In this document: positions 1-10,180 of the stretch, piece by piece
How positions within the stretch are numbered: the first letter of the stretch is position 1
How the letters are laid out: each line of letters opens with the position of its first letter
Assembly: GCA_020137815.1 (NCBI GenBank)
Contig: CM035359.1
Location: 674,243 to 738,242 of the forward strand
Length of the DNA: 64,000 nucleotides
Direction of reading: 5' to 3'
From: Hormiphora californensis
Taxonomy: Eukaryota; Ctenophora; Tentaculata; Cydippida; Pleurobrachiidae
Translations under genes and position numbers: made by a program
Notes under the pieces: generated by a model
The model's input: the letters and a program-made list of their open reading frames with translations, nothing else
What the model was told of the DNA's origin: nothing
The model's database searches: none

Positions 1-41
1 CTATCCGCACCACCCTCTGGTACTGTCACAACTCCACTCCA
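1..41 (-). CDS. Gene A exon 14 (partial): cytoplasmic tail
   Basis: After a CCTCAG acceptor the sequence reads WSGVVTVPEGGAD in the phase required by exon 13, and it runs off the window edge. A near-identical acceptor and exon head lies 111 bp upstream in gene direction (start at 152), with no donor obvious after it, so it looks like a duplicated exon head. Either copy could be the true junction. Confidence 0.45.
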
Positions 42-3000
42 CTGAGGGATGGGGGAGGGGGTTAGTTAGTGTGCTGTAGGGAGGGGTATAGTGGGGAGGG
101 GTTGAAGAGTGCTGTCCGCACCACCTTCTGGTACTGTCACAACTCCACTCCACTGATGGGAGGGGGAGGGGATTAGTTACAGAGGGATGGGGAGGGGGTT
201 AGTTAGTGGGCTGTAAAGGGAGGGGGTTAGTTATAGTGGGGGGTTGGAGGGGGTAGGGATAAGATATTGTACTTGTAGTGTCAAAGAGTCACAACAAACA
301 TTTGTAATGCTAACATGTTTTACAACATGAAACATATCATGTTGTAACACAATGTTTTACAGCTCACCGTGTGGTTATCTGATTTCTGAGCTCTATTTCT
401 CCACCGACAGAACACCATGATAAGCACCACAGCTAGAACCACAAGGAGAATAGCTGCTAATACGAGGATTATCAATAACTCCTTTGCTGTTATCGCCTTA
501 CCAGACACCTCCTCCGCACCTGCATGGGAGAGGGGGGTTATTGTAGGGCGTGTTGGGATTGCCTAGGGGCCTAGAGGATTGTAGTTTGGGACTGGCTCCA
601 TAGAACAGAGAGAGGGAGAGATAGAGTTGGAGTGAGTTACAGGGCGTGTGGGGACGTGGGTATACCCCGGGTGTGTGTTAACTGTCAACCTACTGGGGTG
701 TTAACCTACCGAACACTGAGATGGTAACACTATCAGATTTAACATGTCCCAAAACAATGTTGAACGTACTACACTCGTAATCTCCAAACTGCTCCGGCTG
801 AAGATCCTTTATTGACTGAAATGAGAGGTATTAATTAATCAATTAATTGATTTAGTAATTAGCTAATTAACTATTTAACTCACCAGTATAGACTGTATTT
901 TCCTGTTGTTTAGTTTGCTGTTGTGAAATGTAACAAGGTTTGATCCATAGATAACAGTGTTGTTTACTTTCCATATTATATCAGCAGGAAGGGGCGAACC
1001 TGAAATAACATTAACCCTGATTAGATGTTAATTGAAACCATATAAATGCAGGACTTTTATTTGATCCTGATGACATTTGGGTCTCCTAACACTCTTTTTA
1101 GCTCTGGCAAAAGTATTTCTTTATGTTGTACTTGTAATACAATTAACAACAACAATTTTATTATTGTTACAATTTTATCATTGTTACCTTTTTACCTTGC
1201 AAGTAATGTTTAGTCTCACCTTGAGCTGTGCAAGTAATGTTTAGTCTCACCTTGAGCCGTGCAAGTTATGTTTAGTCTCATTCCTGGTACTGCTTCTATG
1301 TTGGTCTCTCGGGCTGCCACAACAGTCGCACTCACTAGAATGGGGAGACATGTGTCAAAATAGGTCACGTGATGCCCATATATGGAGTTGGCTCGCAGCT
1401 CCGTGAAACAGTTATAGGAGCTAGGTAGCTATTTCGCTAGCTAGTTTGTCGTCCCTAAAACACAGATAGCCAGGGGGCTAAGGGCCGAAATGAAGATTTG
1501 ACGCCAATTTCAGCTCTCTCTAACATGTTTCAGAACTATGTTTTATGTTACAGCTCTCTCTCTCTAACTAACACAGCATGTAAAACTAAGCAGCATGTTA
1601 AACAGCATGTTGCACACTTACCCACAGTGACACGAACACTCCTCTGTTCCACGTGGAATCTGTTCCCAATAAACACCTTAGCAACACACATGTAGACCCC
1701 CTCATCTTCCAGCCTCGCCTCCTTGACAACCAGATTCCTAGAACTGACACTCAAATTCCCAACCTCCTCAACCACCATCTCCTCAACCGTTATCTCCCTT
1801 GTACGTGACTGGTCAGTATCCGTACGTGACTGATCACCATCAGTGCGTGACCACACAATCTCACTTGGCCGGGGTTTACTGGTGACCGAACATGGAATCT
1901 TCTCATTCGACAGTTCAGGGAGTTCTATCTCAGGCAGGAGAGTGATTGAAGGGGGGACGAACACATCAACTGTTATATAGAATGTCGTATAATAGGAGAC
2001 ATTGTGGACGATATTCTCAGCTGTCACAGTGTAGACCCCTCCGTCATCCAGAGATACTGTTGGGATAGTGAATTGGGACACCCCACTGTAGACCTCTACA
2101 GGGATGAAGGACAGGTTGCCCCGGTGTGAGGGGGTCCAGGTTATGGTGGGGCTAGGGAACCCGTAGAGGGGGACTGAGAGGACCCCCACCTGGCCAGATA
2201 GCAGGGTTTGGAGCGGTTGAGCTGTATCCAGGTTGATTGCAACACGTTGTCCTGTAATGTTTCATGGAGTAGAGAGAGGATATCAGGGCTGGTAGTGGGA
2301 TGCAGCTGGGAGCCTATAGAATCATGCAGACTCTCTTTAATCATGCGAAGAGAGATGTAGAGATGGGGGTAGCTGATCATGCTGAGATTAACAGGTAGCG
2401 GTCGAAGTAGTAGCATGCTGTGTTCGTCATTTCATTGTTCGTGTCATCGTGTTTCACAATATATTTCACCATATATGAAACGCCCATATATGGGTGTGTG
2501 TCATGGTCCAACCAGTCTGCTGAAAACATAGTCTATCTCTAAGAAGTGTTCGTCATCGTTGTTAGTCTTGCCAATTGTGTTGTAGTGTTCAAGGATTGTC
2601 AGTTGTCTCAGTATAGCAGCGACACAAGGTACAGAGAATCAAGAAGGAAGAATCAGGTTCATGCAACGTAACAAAGGGTGCAAGTAGTATAGATTGAGTA
2701 GCAGGTAACAAGTATAATTCAACTTGAATTTCAAGAGCATGCACTATAATAAGTACATATTTATTGAAAGTATCAGCTGTAAAAAGATGCAACACATTCA
2801 CTTATAAATTAGCACAAAATCACAATTACAGCACACTTTCATTAGCCAATTAATTTAATAATTAATTAACTTACCAACATTGAGAGTCACTAAGTCATAT
2901 GTCTCATGGGTAACTCCCCTAATTGTGTTACTGGCTGAACACTCGTATGATCCTCCCATTGACCACCTGGGGAACGCAAAGTTATTGGCGAGGAAACTAG

Positions 3001-5658
3001 CGCCATGGCCGCAAAGTTATCTCTCAAAAACTAGCATCTTGGTTAACCAAATTATGTTAACGGAGGGTATACTGTCACTTTACCTGACATTTCGAATGAT
3101 AAGAGTGCTGTCAATTCTAGTGTACATTCCCCGTCCATTATCAAAGATGGGCTCTTGTGTTATGTCGTACTCATCTGAAACAATACCATATATGGGCATG
3201 CTGGTAAGATACCATATTTGGGCAATGCTTTGTAGCACCCTGTTTTAACCGCTCTTAGATATCATACCAGCGAAATTAAAGCTCTTCAAATGTTAGCTTG
3301 AAAAGGCCGTGCAGGGGTGTTTAGTTATGATTTGATGTATGCTAAAAGCTGCAATTCCTCTTTGTATTTTCTACCAAAACTCTCTAAAATTCAAATATAG
3401 CATTGTACCCAGTGGTTTATAAAAAGTGGGCATTTCTATTTACCTGAGCTTTCACACAGGTAGTAGTAATCATCACTGGTGTTACTACTACCGTTAGTAG
3501 CATCTATAATTAGTTAATTAATTAGGACAAAATGTGCCACCACAGGAGATTTCGGGAAAACAATGAATAGCGCCGCTAAACTCGCGAAATGACATAAACA
3601 CTACATTTACACGAATAAAATCAACTCCATATGATCTACCACCGAGTATCCCGCTACTACCCCCTCTCTAGAGCTCACCCCTCCTGAGGAGGGCCCTATC
3701 ATATCCCCCTAGTTCTCCCCATGTCCCCCTATATTCTTCATCAACTCACCAGAAGCAATAACAGGTCTGCTCTTTGACTCACTCCTCACTGCCCACAGTA
3801 TCTTCTCTGGAGATGGGGTGCCTGTGGCCCCACAACTCAGTCGAGCTGGGTACCCTACCTCCCCTGCTACAGACCGGAATGAAGCCTGGAGAAAGTGGGT
3901 GTCATGGTAACAATACCAAATAAGGAATCAAGGGATATGGAGGGAACTAATACGTACAATTTTAGCTGCTTCAACTCTGATGACTTTCTTGTAAGCAGGA
4001 GTGGTAACTTCTTTTCCATTGGCCAGCATGTTCCTCGCCCAACACTCGTAAGTTCCTGGGAGGTGTGATAAAGCATGACCATATATGGCATGAGATAATA
4101 AATTACCATATATGGGTCTACTTACCCTCCTGGTTTATTGACATTGATTTTATTGTCAGCACTGTTTCCACATTCTCCCAGTTCGATGTGAGATTCCTGG
4201 TCAGAATGCTGTACTCTGAACTTGAGAATATCTCTTGTCCAGTGTTACTGTTTACCCTGTTGATAAGGATCATTATATGACCAAATATGGACATGTTACA
4301 TGTTACTAAATATGGATGAAGTATAATCACCGTGTAATTAATTTAAAGGAGTGACACCATATATGAAGTGTGACAGAATATTAGTAGAGTCGATAACTAC
4401 ATCGACCTCTCCCAATTGTTCCAGTTTTTGTCACATCTGTTTGGAGCCTCGACACGACCTCTAAACAGGTGTTACTTTTTCACAAACTGTTTTCATCTTG
4501 GTGTAATCAGCATTTGAAATGTTGCTGATCATAACAAAAACCTAACTATTTTTTTTCAACTTGGGGTAAAACCATGGGTGTCAAAAGTTAGCTCTAGGTC
4601 CCCTGAGTAACCATCCGGAGACTCTAAGAGATATTTCCAGCAGTTCTCCTGTAATCATTAATCCCGGTAGAGCACATATTTGAGTATGGACGTACGTGCA
4701 ATTGCCTACAACCTCAACTTTAATGTATAACGTTAATGTGCGTCTCTCTCTTTTCTCCCCCTTGAGAAAGAGTTATCTCGCGCGGCGCAACCGCACGTGC
4801 GGTTTTTCCAGAGAGAGTGAGAGACATACAATAACATGTAAACAGCCTGCCAGCGCTCACGTACGTCCGCATTGTATTTTTTTCTCCACCGGGATTAATG
4901 ATTACGGGAGAACGGCTTGAAATATCTCTTAGAGTCTCCGGATGGTTACTCAGGGGACCTAGAGCTAACTTTTGACACCCATGGTTTTACCCCAAGTTGA
5001 AAAAAAATAGTTAGGTTTTTGTTATGATCAGCAACATTTCAAATGCTGATTACACCAAGATGAAAACAGTTTGTGAAAAAGTAACACCTGTTTAGAGGTC
5101 GTGTCGAGGCTCCAAACAGATGTGACAAAAACTGGAACAATTGGGAGAGGTCGATGTAGTTATCGACTCTACTATATGGGGGTGGTATATGACCATGTAT
5201 CATACATTGTATGTACCCGTACCATTGTATTGAGTCCCTGTCAGGGGCTGGTTTTCCAAATATAAGGCATTTTAATTGGTAGCTCTCTCCATCAAATATT
5301 TCTGCTGATTCTTCTCCCCCGTCAAATGTTACCTCAACCGGGACCTAGTTAATTAATTAGTAATTAGTAATGAATTAGGGAGTGATTAATGGTGATGTAA
5401 TCAATGTTTGTAACAGTTTGTATATACCTCCACATAATTTGATTGTCGCACTATGATAGCCTGTTCGAATAGTCTCCGTCTGTCGGGTTTGTCTGGTATC
5501 CCCAGTCTTCCCTGTTTGTCTAGTCTGCCTGGTTTGCTTGGTTTGTGGTAAGGTTTGCCTGGTTTGTGATACGGTCTGTTTACTGTTGGTGGTCTGATAT
5601 CCAGTCTCTCTGTCAGTGTCAGTGTGAGGAGAAGGGGGAGGAGTAGCAGGAGGGACAT
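1..5658 (-). CDS. Gene A: Ig-superfamily single-pass membrane protein (3' end outside window)
   Basis: This multi-exon gene reads right to left. Exons recognised by AG/GT borders, continuous phase and Ig-fold sense are: 5428-5658, 5223-5344, 4126-4256, 3958-4055, 3750-3885, 3444-3503, 3084-3174, 2875-2966, 1622-2221, 1251-1334, 884-999, 710-815, 368-519 and 1-41 (partial). The first 13 exons total 2,019 nt, or 673 codons with no phase break. The protein has a signal peptide, a basic Pro/Lys-rich linker, five Ig-like domains, one transmembrane helix and the start of a cytoplasmic tail. Such proteins act at the cell surface in adhesion or recognition; the partner cannot be told from sequence. 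It lies head-to-tail with the related gene B and may be a tandem duplicate. The alternative is that A and B form one long gene, but the clear signal peptide at 5658 argues for two. Confidence 0.75.
42..290. repeat. G-rich tandem repeats including a duplicated acceptor/exon head
   Basis: Segments starting at 7 and 118 share the string CACAACTCCACTCCACTGA and its flanks, giving a period of about 111 bp. G-rich blocks (GGGAGGGGGTTAGTTA) recur between and after them. The repeat spans the acceptor of gene A exon 14. Confidence 0.6.
368..519 (-). CDS. Gene A exon 13: transmembrane segment
   Basis: After a short acidic stalk (GAEEVSGKAITAKE) comes an uninterrupted hydrophobic helix of about 23 residues (LLIILVLAAILLVVLAVVLI MVF), then a basic stop-transfer sequence (CRWRNRAQKSDN). 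This fits a type I membrane protein whose N-terminus is outside. The exon is 152 nt, joins in phase to exon 12 and ends in phase 0 before a GTGAGC donor. Confidence 0.8.
710..1334 (-). CDS. Gene A exons 10-12: Ig-like domain 5 (membrane-proximal)
   Basis: Exons 1251-1334, 884-999 and 710-815 contain MRLNITCTAQG (B-strand Cys), PLPADIIW (core Trp) and EQFGDYECSTFN (F-strand Cys), with potential N-glycosylation sites. All three junctions keep phase. The donor of the first of these exons is triplicated (see the repeat at 1197-1281). Confidence 0.75.
1197..1281 (-). repeat. Triplicated 3' exon end plus splice donor of gene A exon 10
   Basis: Read on the minus strand, a 31-bp unit (GAGACTAAACATWACTTGCA followed by CRGCTCAAG and the GT) occurs as the true exon end and again twice inside the intron. 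The first internal copy recreates an AAG|GTGAGA donor; the second ends at CAAG|GTAAAA. Because the unit is 31 bp, use of an outer donor would shift the frame. Confidence 0.8.
1622..2221 (-). CDS. Gene A exon 9: Ig-like domains 3 and 4 in one exon
   Basis: This 600-nt exon is far longer than its neighbours and holds two consecutive Ig-like units. Unit 3 has the I-set core Trp (PSPTITW) and a DDGGVYTVTAEN motif. Both disulfide cysteine positions are replaced (GVLSVPL and VYTVT), so it lacks the intradomain disulfide. Unit 4 is canonical: NEKIPCSVTSKPRPSEIVW, then EDEGVYMCVAKV. The linker between Trp and F-strand in unit 4 contains a short duplication, SRTDGDQSRTDTDQSRT. The acceptor after GGATACAG is the only one nearby that keeps phase with exon 8. 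Confidence 0.75.
2875..3885 (-). CDS. Gene A exons 5-8: Ig-like domain 2
   Basis: Exons 3750-3885, 3444-3503, 3084-3174 and 2875-2966 are read in continuous phase. Landmarks are YPARLSCGATGTPSPEKILW (B-strand Cys and core Trp), DYYYLCESS, STLIIRNV and GSYECSASN (F-strand Cys). The very short exon 3444-3503 inserts a second DYYYLC-like segment. This makes the domain longer than a simple I-set fold; the exons may instead hold a full domain plus part of another. Confidence 0.65.
3958..5344 (-). CDS. Gene A exons 2-4: Ig-like domain 1
   Basis: Exons 5223-5344, 4126-4256 and 3958-4055 together encode one Ig fold. The B-strand Cys is in SYQLKCLIFGKPAP, the core Trp codon (SIQW) is split across the exon 2/3 junction, and the F-strand Cys is in GTYECWARN. 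The Trp codon assembles correctly only when the ~970-bp intron between exons 2 and 3 is removed, which supports both borders. That intron contains a complete foldback element (4384-5172). Confidence 0.7.
4384..5172. mobile_element. Foldback MITE-like element with ~280-bp inverted repeats and TA target duplication
   Basis: The left arm (about 4384-4669) and right arm (about 4891-5172) are near-perfect reverse complements and begin GTAGAGTCGATAACTACATC. A TA dinucleotide flanks both ends, which fits a Tc1/mariner-type target duplication. The ~220-bp centre is short and has no transposase reading frame. It sits in the intron between gene A exons 2 and 3. Confidence 0.85.
5428..5658 (-). CDS. Gene A exon 1: start codon, signal peptide, basic linker
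   Basis: The exon opens with ATG followed by a leucine-rich hydrophobic core (MSLLLLLPLLLTLTLT), a typical signal peptide. About 60 residues rich in Pro, Lys, Arg and Gly follow, with short repeats (PYHKPGKPYHKPSKP). It is 77 codons long, ends in phase 0 and is followed by a GTATAT donor. The start was chosen because the hydrophobic stretch begins right at this Met. No Ig fold is visible in this exon. Confidence 0.7.
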
Positions 5659-5836
5659 GGCTAGATAAGTGTGTTACTGTTAGTGGGGCAGTTTTAGTAT
5701 ATAGTCTGGAGTAGTCACAGTTTCAATTTAACTCTGGTCAGTGTCTGACATGCAGGCAACTATAATATCTCTGACCTCAGTACGCTAAACACATGTCATC
5801 ATTGTGCATGTGTTAAAGATTGTAAACACGTCACAA

Positions 5837-5929
5837 TTAGGAAATGGTGTCATCACGAAATTGTAGTTTGAGTATCAGACTTAGCAATATGGAAGAAGGG
5901 GTGAGGTCGCAGAATAAATAATATGCAAG
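5837..5929 (-). CDS. Candidate terminal exon of gene B (hydrophobic tail, stop)
   Basis: An acceptor TTTACAG in the required phase 0 opens a 30-codon stretch ending in TAA. It contains a hydrophobic run (PSSILLSLILKL) that could be a weak membrane or lipid-anchor signal. No polyadenylation signal is evident. Support rests on phase and hydrophobicity only; chance is a real alternative. Confidence 0.25.
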   Translation of the reverse strand, partial: LAYYLFCDLTPSSILLSLILKLQFRDDTIS

Positions 5930-8900
5930 CTGTAAACTACTAATAGCCGTGTCAAAACAATCGGAAAAAGAGTTGAGTAACAAACTGTCGGAGTAACAAA
6001 CTGTCGGAGTAACACCATGTCATATCTTCTGTCAAACTGTCATATATCTAGTGGAAATGTGTGGGTTACGTCGTAATAAGTAGTTTGTGATATTATCAAA
6101 CTCAGATTGTACAACCAACTATTACTATCATGATACATGAACAATTAGCACCGATTAGAACAGTTGATTAGCACCAATTAGCACTAATTAGCACACCGTA
6201 CCAATTAGCACCAATTAGTGACCTAATTACCTGCACAATCAGCTGAATAACTTTAGAATCTTGGAACGAACTGTTCGTTTTGTCCCTGTTGCTAAATTTA
6301 CACGTGTAATAACCTGTGTGGAGGTCAGATTGAAACAAGGTCAGATTGAAACATAGAACTGATCACGTGAATCTGTGGAGAGGTCAGATTGAAACAAGGT
6401 CAGATTAAAAAGATCCGGCCCCGACCCTAAAGCAAGCGAAGGAGTGCTCAGGAAGTACAAGGTAAATATCACAATTTGAAATGTAAATCGCTGGACCCTT
6501 AGAAAGTACATATATCACAATTTGAATAGCTTACCCTCGTCCTCGATCTGTGTATCACTAATCCTCAGAATACTGTTCACTTTATAGATTTTCTCCTTGG
6601 TGTTACTAATGAGGTACTTTCTGTGGTATCTAGGTAGCACCTTACCCTGGTACCCGTCATACAGCCACTGGATCTCCTTGGGTTGGGGCGGGGGGACACC
6701 TGGAAAGGAGAGGGAGAGTGAGGGGGCGGGGGGACACCTGGGAAGGAGGGAGAGCGGGGGAGGGAGGGGGTTTCCAGACAATAAGACGAAACAATCCCTA
6801 GTTTTCATTTTTTTCGCCCTTGCTAAAGCACGTGCTTCTCATACCTTCTCCAGAGCAAGTCAGGTTGGTTTCCTCTCCTTTAGCTACGTTGATAACACCA
6901 GTTAGAACAGACACTATGACCCTTCGTACCTGATCCACGTTTATACTCTTGCTACTTGTCCTAACGATTCCTAAATGTGCATCATTATTCAGTACCGATT
7001 GAAGTGTTTTTAGTACTACCCCTCTAACCGCAGTGAGAGTAAGGGGAGTTGTTTGCTTGTGTGTTAGTACTATACTTACCATCCACAACGTTGCTAGCTG
7101 AACAGTTGTAGTTCCCAGTTAGGGTTGAAGTAAGAGAGTTTACACGAAGTGTTGCATTCATTCTGTTACCATTGGATACCAACATTGTCATGTAGTACTC
7201 ACTATCAGATACTTCCTGGCCTGATGATCGGTGAGAGGGGGGTAGTGGGGCCTGGGGCCCACTGGATGTGGGAGTTAGGAGTTAATTATACAAGGAGGAA
7301 TAGGGGAGGAGGGGTGTGTATTACTGGAATGAACATGACCGTGGAAATATCTCAAAAATAAAACCTCCGTTATACCTGCGAAATACCATAGAATCTTGTT
7401 AGGTAAAGGTTTCCCCTCTATCTCACATACAACGTCAACAGGTTGCCCCTTCGTATTGTAAGCATATTCAGAGCGTGTCTTTACCTCCACTGGGAACTCT
7501 AATGGGAGATAAGAAGGTTGTTAAATGTTATCTTCTAACCTTGGGACGGGGTGATAGAGAGTAAGTCAGGGAGAAGTGCTGGGATTCGACTGGGAAGTCT
7601 TATGGGAGTAGTGAGTGCCGGTAGAAACCGTATTCAGGTGTCTTGATAACCGAGTTATGGTCACACCTCTGTGCTTGCCAGCACACTGATGCAACATTTG
7701 ACTGCGCGGCAGCCGGCACTGCACGTGCAGACTGCGCGCCACCAGGACCCCATCTCGCGCGATGTTTCATCCCGACATGTCACCGCGCGTTACGTCAAGT
7801 CATTACAACTGTGTGCAGACTGCATCTCTTGGTTTCGCTGGTAGCAATGCCATGAAATTAGATTTGAACTGCAGCTGCATCTCAGAGATGCCACGACTGT
7901 AATGTTTCAAGCCCTATAATCTGAACCATAATTAGAGGTCATGTCACACACACATACCACACACATAGAATGAAGGGGCCTGAAGGGGGGTCTCTATTGA
8001 TAATCCTTACACACCCTAAACACTCACACACGTAACGACGTGTGAGGAATATATTATTCATATATTCAATGATATAATATGGGCCAGAATGACCACACAT
8101 CAATCTGCCTATAGGTACAATAAATAGGGCCCAGCTTTGTAATGTTCAGTGTGAACAAGACAGTTTTTACTCAACACCAGTTTTTACTCAACACCAGACA
8201 GTTTGGGTGTCCTAACGCAATATTATTCGGGTTCCTTCGAGGTTGGACAGGACAAACAGTTATGGGATTGGGGGTAGTACACCAAGTTTCTTACCTACTA
8301 CTACGTTCACTGAGTCATGTGACACTCTGTAACCATCCTTTAGATAGTTCCTAGCTGAACAGTTAAACACCCTCTCACTGGCGTACTGGACACTTGTTAT
8401 GGTCAGGGTGGAGATCACTGCTGTGGTATTGTCACCAATCACTGGAGGGGGGGGGGGTAGTTAGTTATGTAGCTCTAATACAGTTAGTTACCTATATGGG
8501 GAAATATCCACGCAATTAGGAGGGGCGGAACAAATCAGAAGTAGGTCAACAAGATACACAACAGTCTAAGTAAGTCTTTTTACTCACCCACGTTTTCCAT
8601 CCGAATATCAATATTCTTGTTGTTCACCAGATACCCGTTACTAGCCCACTCAATAACATCTGAAAAACACAGGGAGTTTATTACAAAACAAGGAAACCTG
8701 TTACTTGATTTAGTCGGCGAAGTGTTGTGAAGTTGTTGTTACTGCCCTTTCAGCTAGATTTACCTTTCAATGTGTTGACAAGAGAACAATGACTAAACTA
8801 GAGCCACATGTGTGTGATTCAATAAGTCACACACAATTTAACATGTTAGACACATGTGAGTGGTGATAGTGTAGAACCAACAGCTACAGTTGTATTGGGA

Positions 8901-10099
8901 CAATGTGATTGTTTCTTTGGATACATTAGGGCTCCACTACAATATCTTGAGTCCAGTGGTAGAATGATGACATTCAAGAATATTATTGTATGTGAGTGTT
9001 TGAGATAGTGGGGGAGTGTTTGAGATAGTATTCTAGACATAGTGTTACATTAAAGGACGTAGTGCGAGAAAGTGTGTCAACACACACAGGTGTGAAATAT
9101 GTGGGGGGGGGGGGGGCGGAGGACATGGCAGTATTACACACGCACACATCTGTCTGTCAGTCTGTAGTGTTGGTCTGTCCGTTTGTCTGTCTATAGTGTT
9201 AGTCCACTAAAAGTAATACCTGGTAGCGGTTCCCCAACACCCCATACCCCACCCAATACATTCCCAAAGTGTAACAAATACCTGGTAGTGGCTCCCCTGC
9301 TGCGGAGCACTGTAGAACAAGAGGTTTCCCATAAACACCAGTCAACAGTCTGGCCTTGGCTTGTACCTCCACCGGTGAAACTGAGAGAGAGAATGGGATA
9401 CAAAGATGGGCAAAACAATATTTTATAAGCAGCCACCCAATTTATCAGCACCCCCCCCCCCCAATTTAAATCAGGGTCAGACTGTAGAACATACCATATT
9501 TGGTCACATAACATACCATATTTGGTCACAATGACCCTGGTATCAGTATACACGTTATCTTCGTATCTGTTACTGGAAGTACAAGAGTAGTTTCCCCCGT
9601 TCTGGGGACCCACGTCATACAACGTTAATACAGACATGATGTCCTCTCCATACGATACCGTCTCTATATCTTCTGTTATTGTCTGTAATGGGAGGGAAAT
9701 TGGTATCGAAGACACCTCCTACTCTGTTTAGCTCAGGTCGGCGGGCGACCTTCGCGCGCGCGCGCGCGCTGGCAAGGGGTAACTTCGTAACCAAGGAGGG
9801 AAATTGGATCATAAACAGTAAACAGAGGTCCTAAACTTGTTCTAATTATTAGTTTAATTGTTATTAGTGCAGTGAGGAGTAAACCTAAATTCACAATGTG
9901 GAGAGAGTGATTGAACTAAATTCAGCGCTCTTCTCTCCAGCCCCATTGCTAGTTTTAATGCATGCTTGTACGTGTGTGTGTGTAGTACACAACGTTGTAG
10001 TAGGGAATTACCGAAATTACCATTAATTATCTCTTGCTATCTCTCTCTCTCTCTTTTTTTTCTTCTCTCTCTCTGTCTCTCTCTCTGTCTCTCTCTCTG

Positions 10100-10180
<81 letters not shown>

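Noticed and set aside
2880-3248. Plus-strand frame of 122 codons
   Set aside because: Lies opposite gene A exons 7 and 8; no domain.
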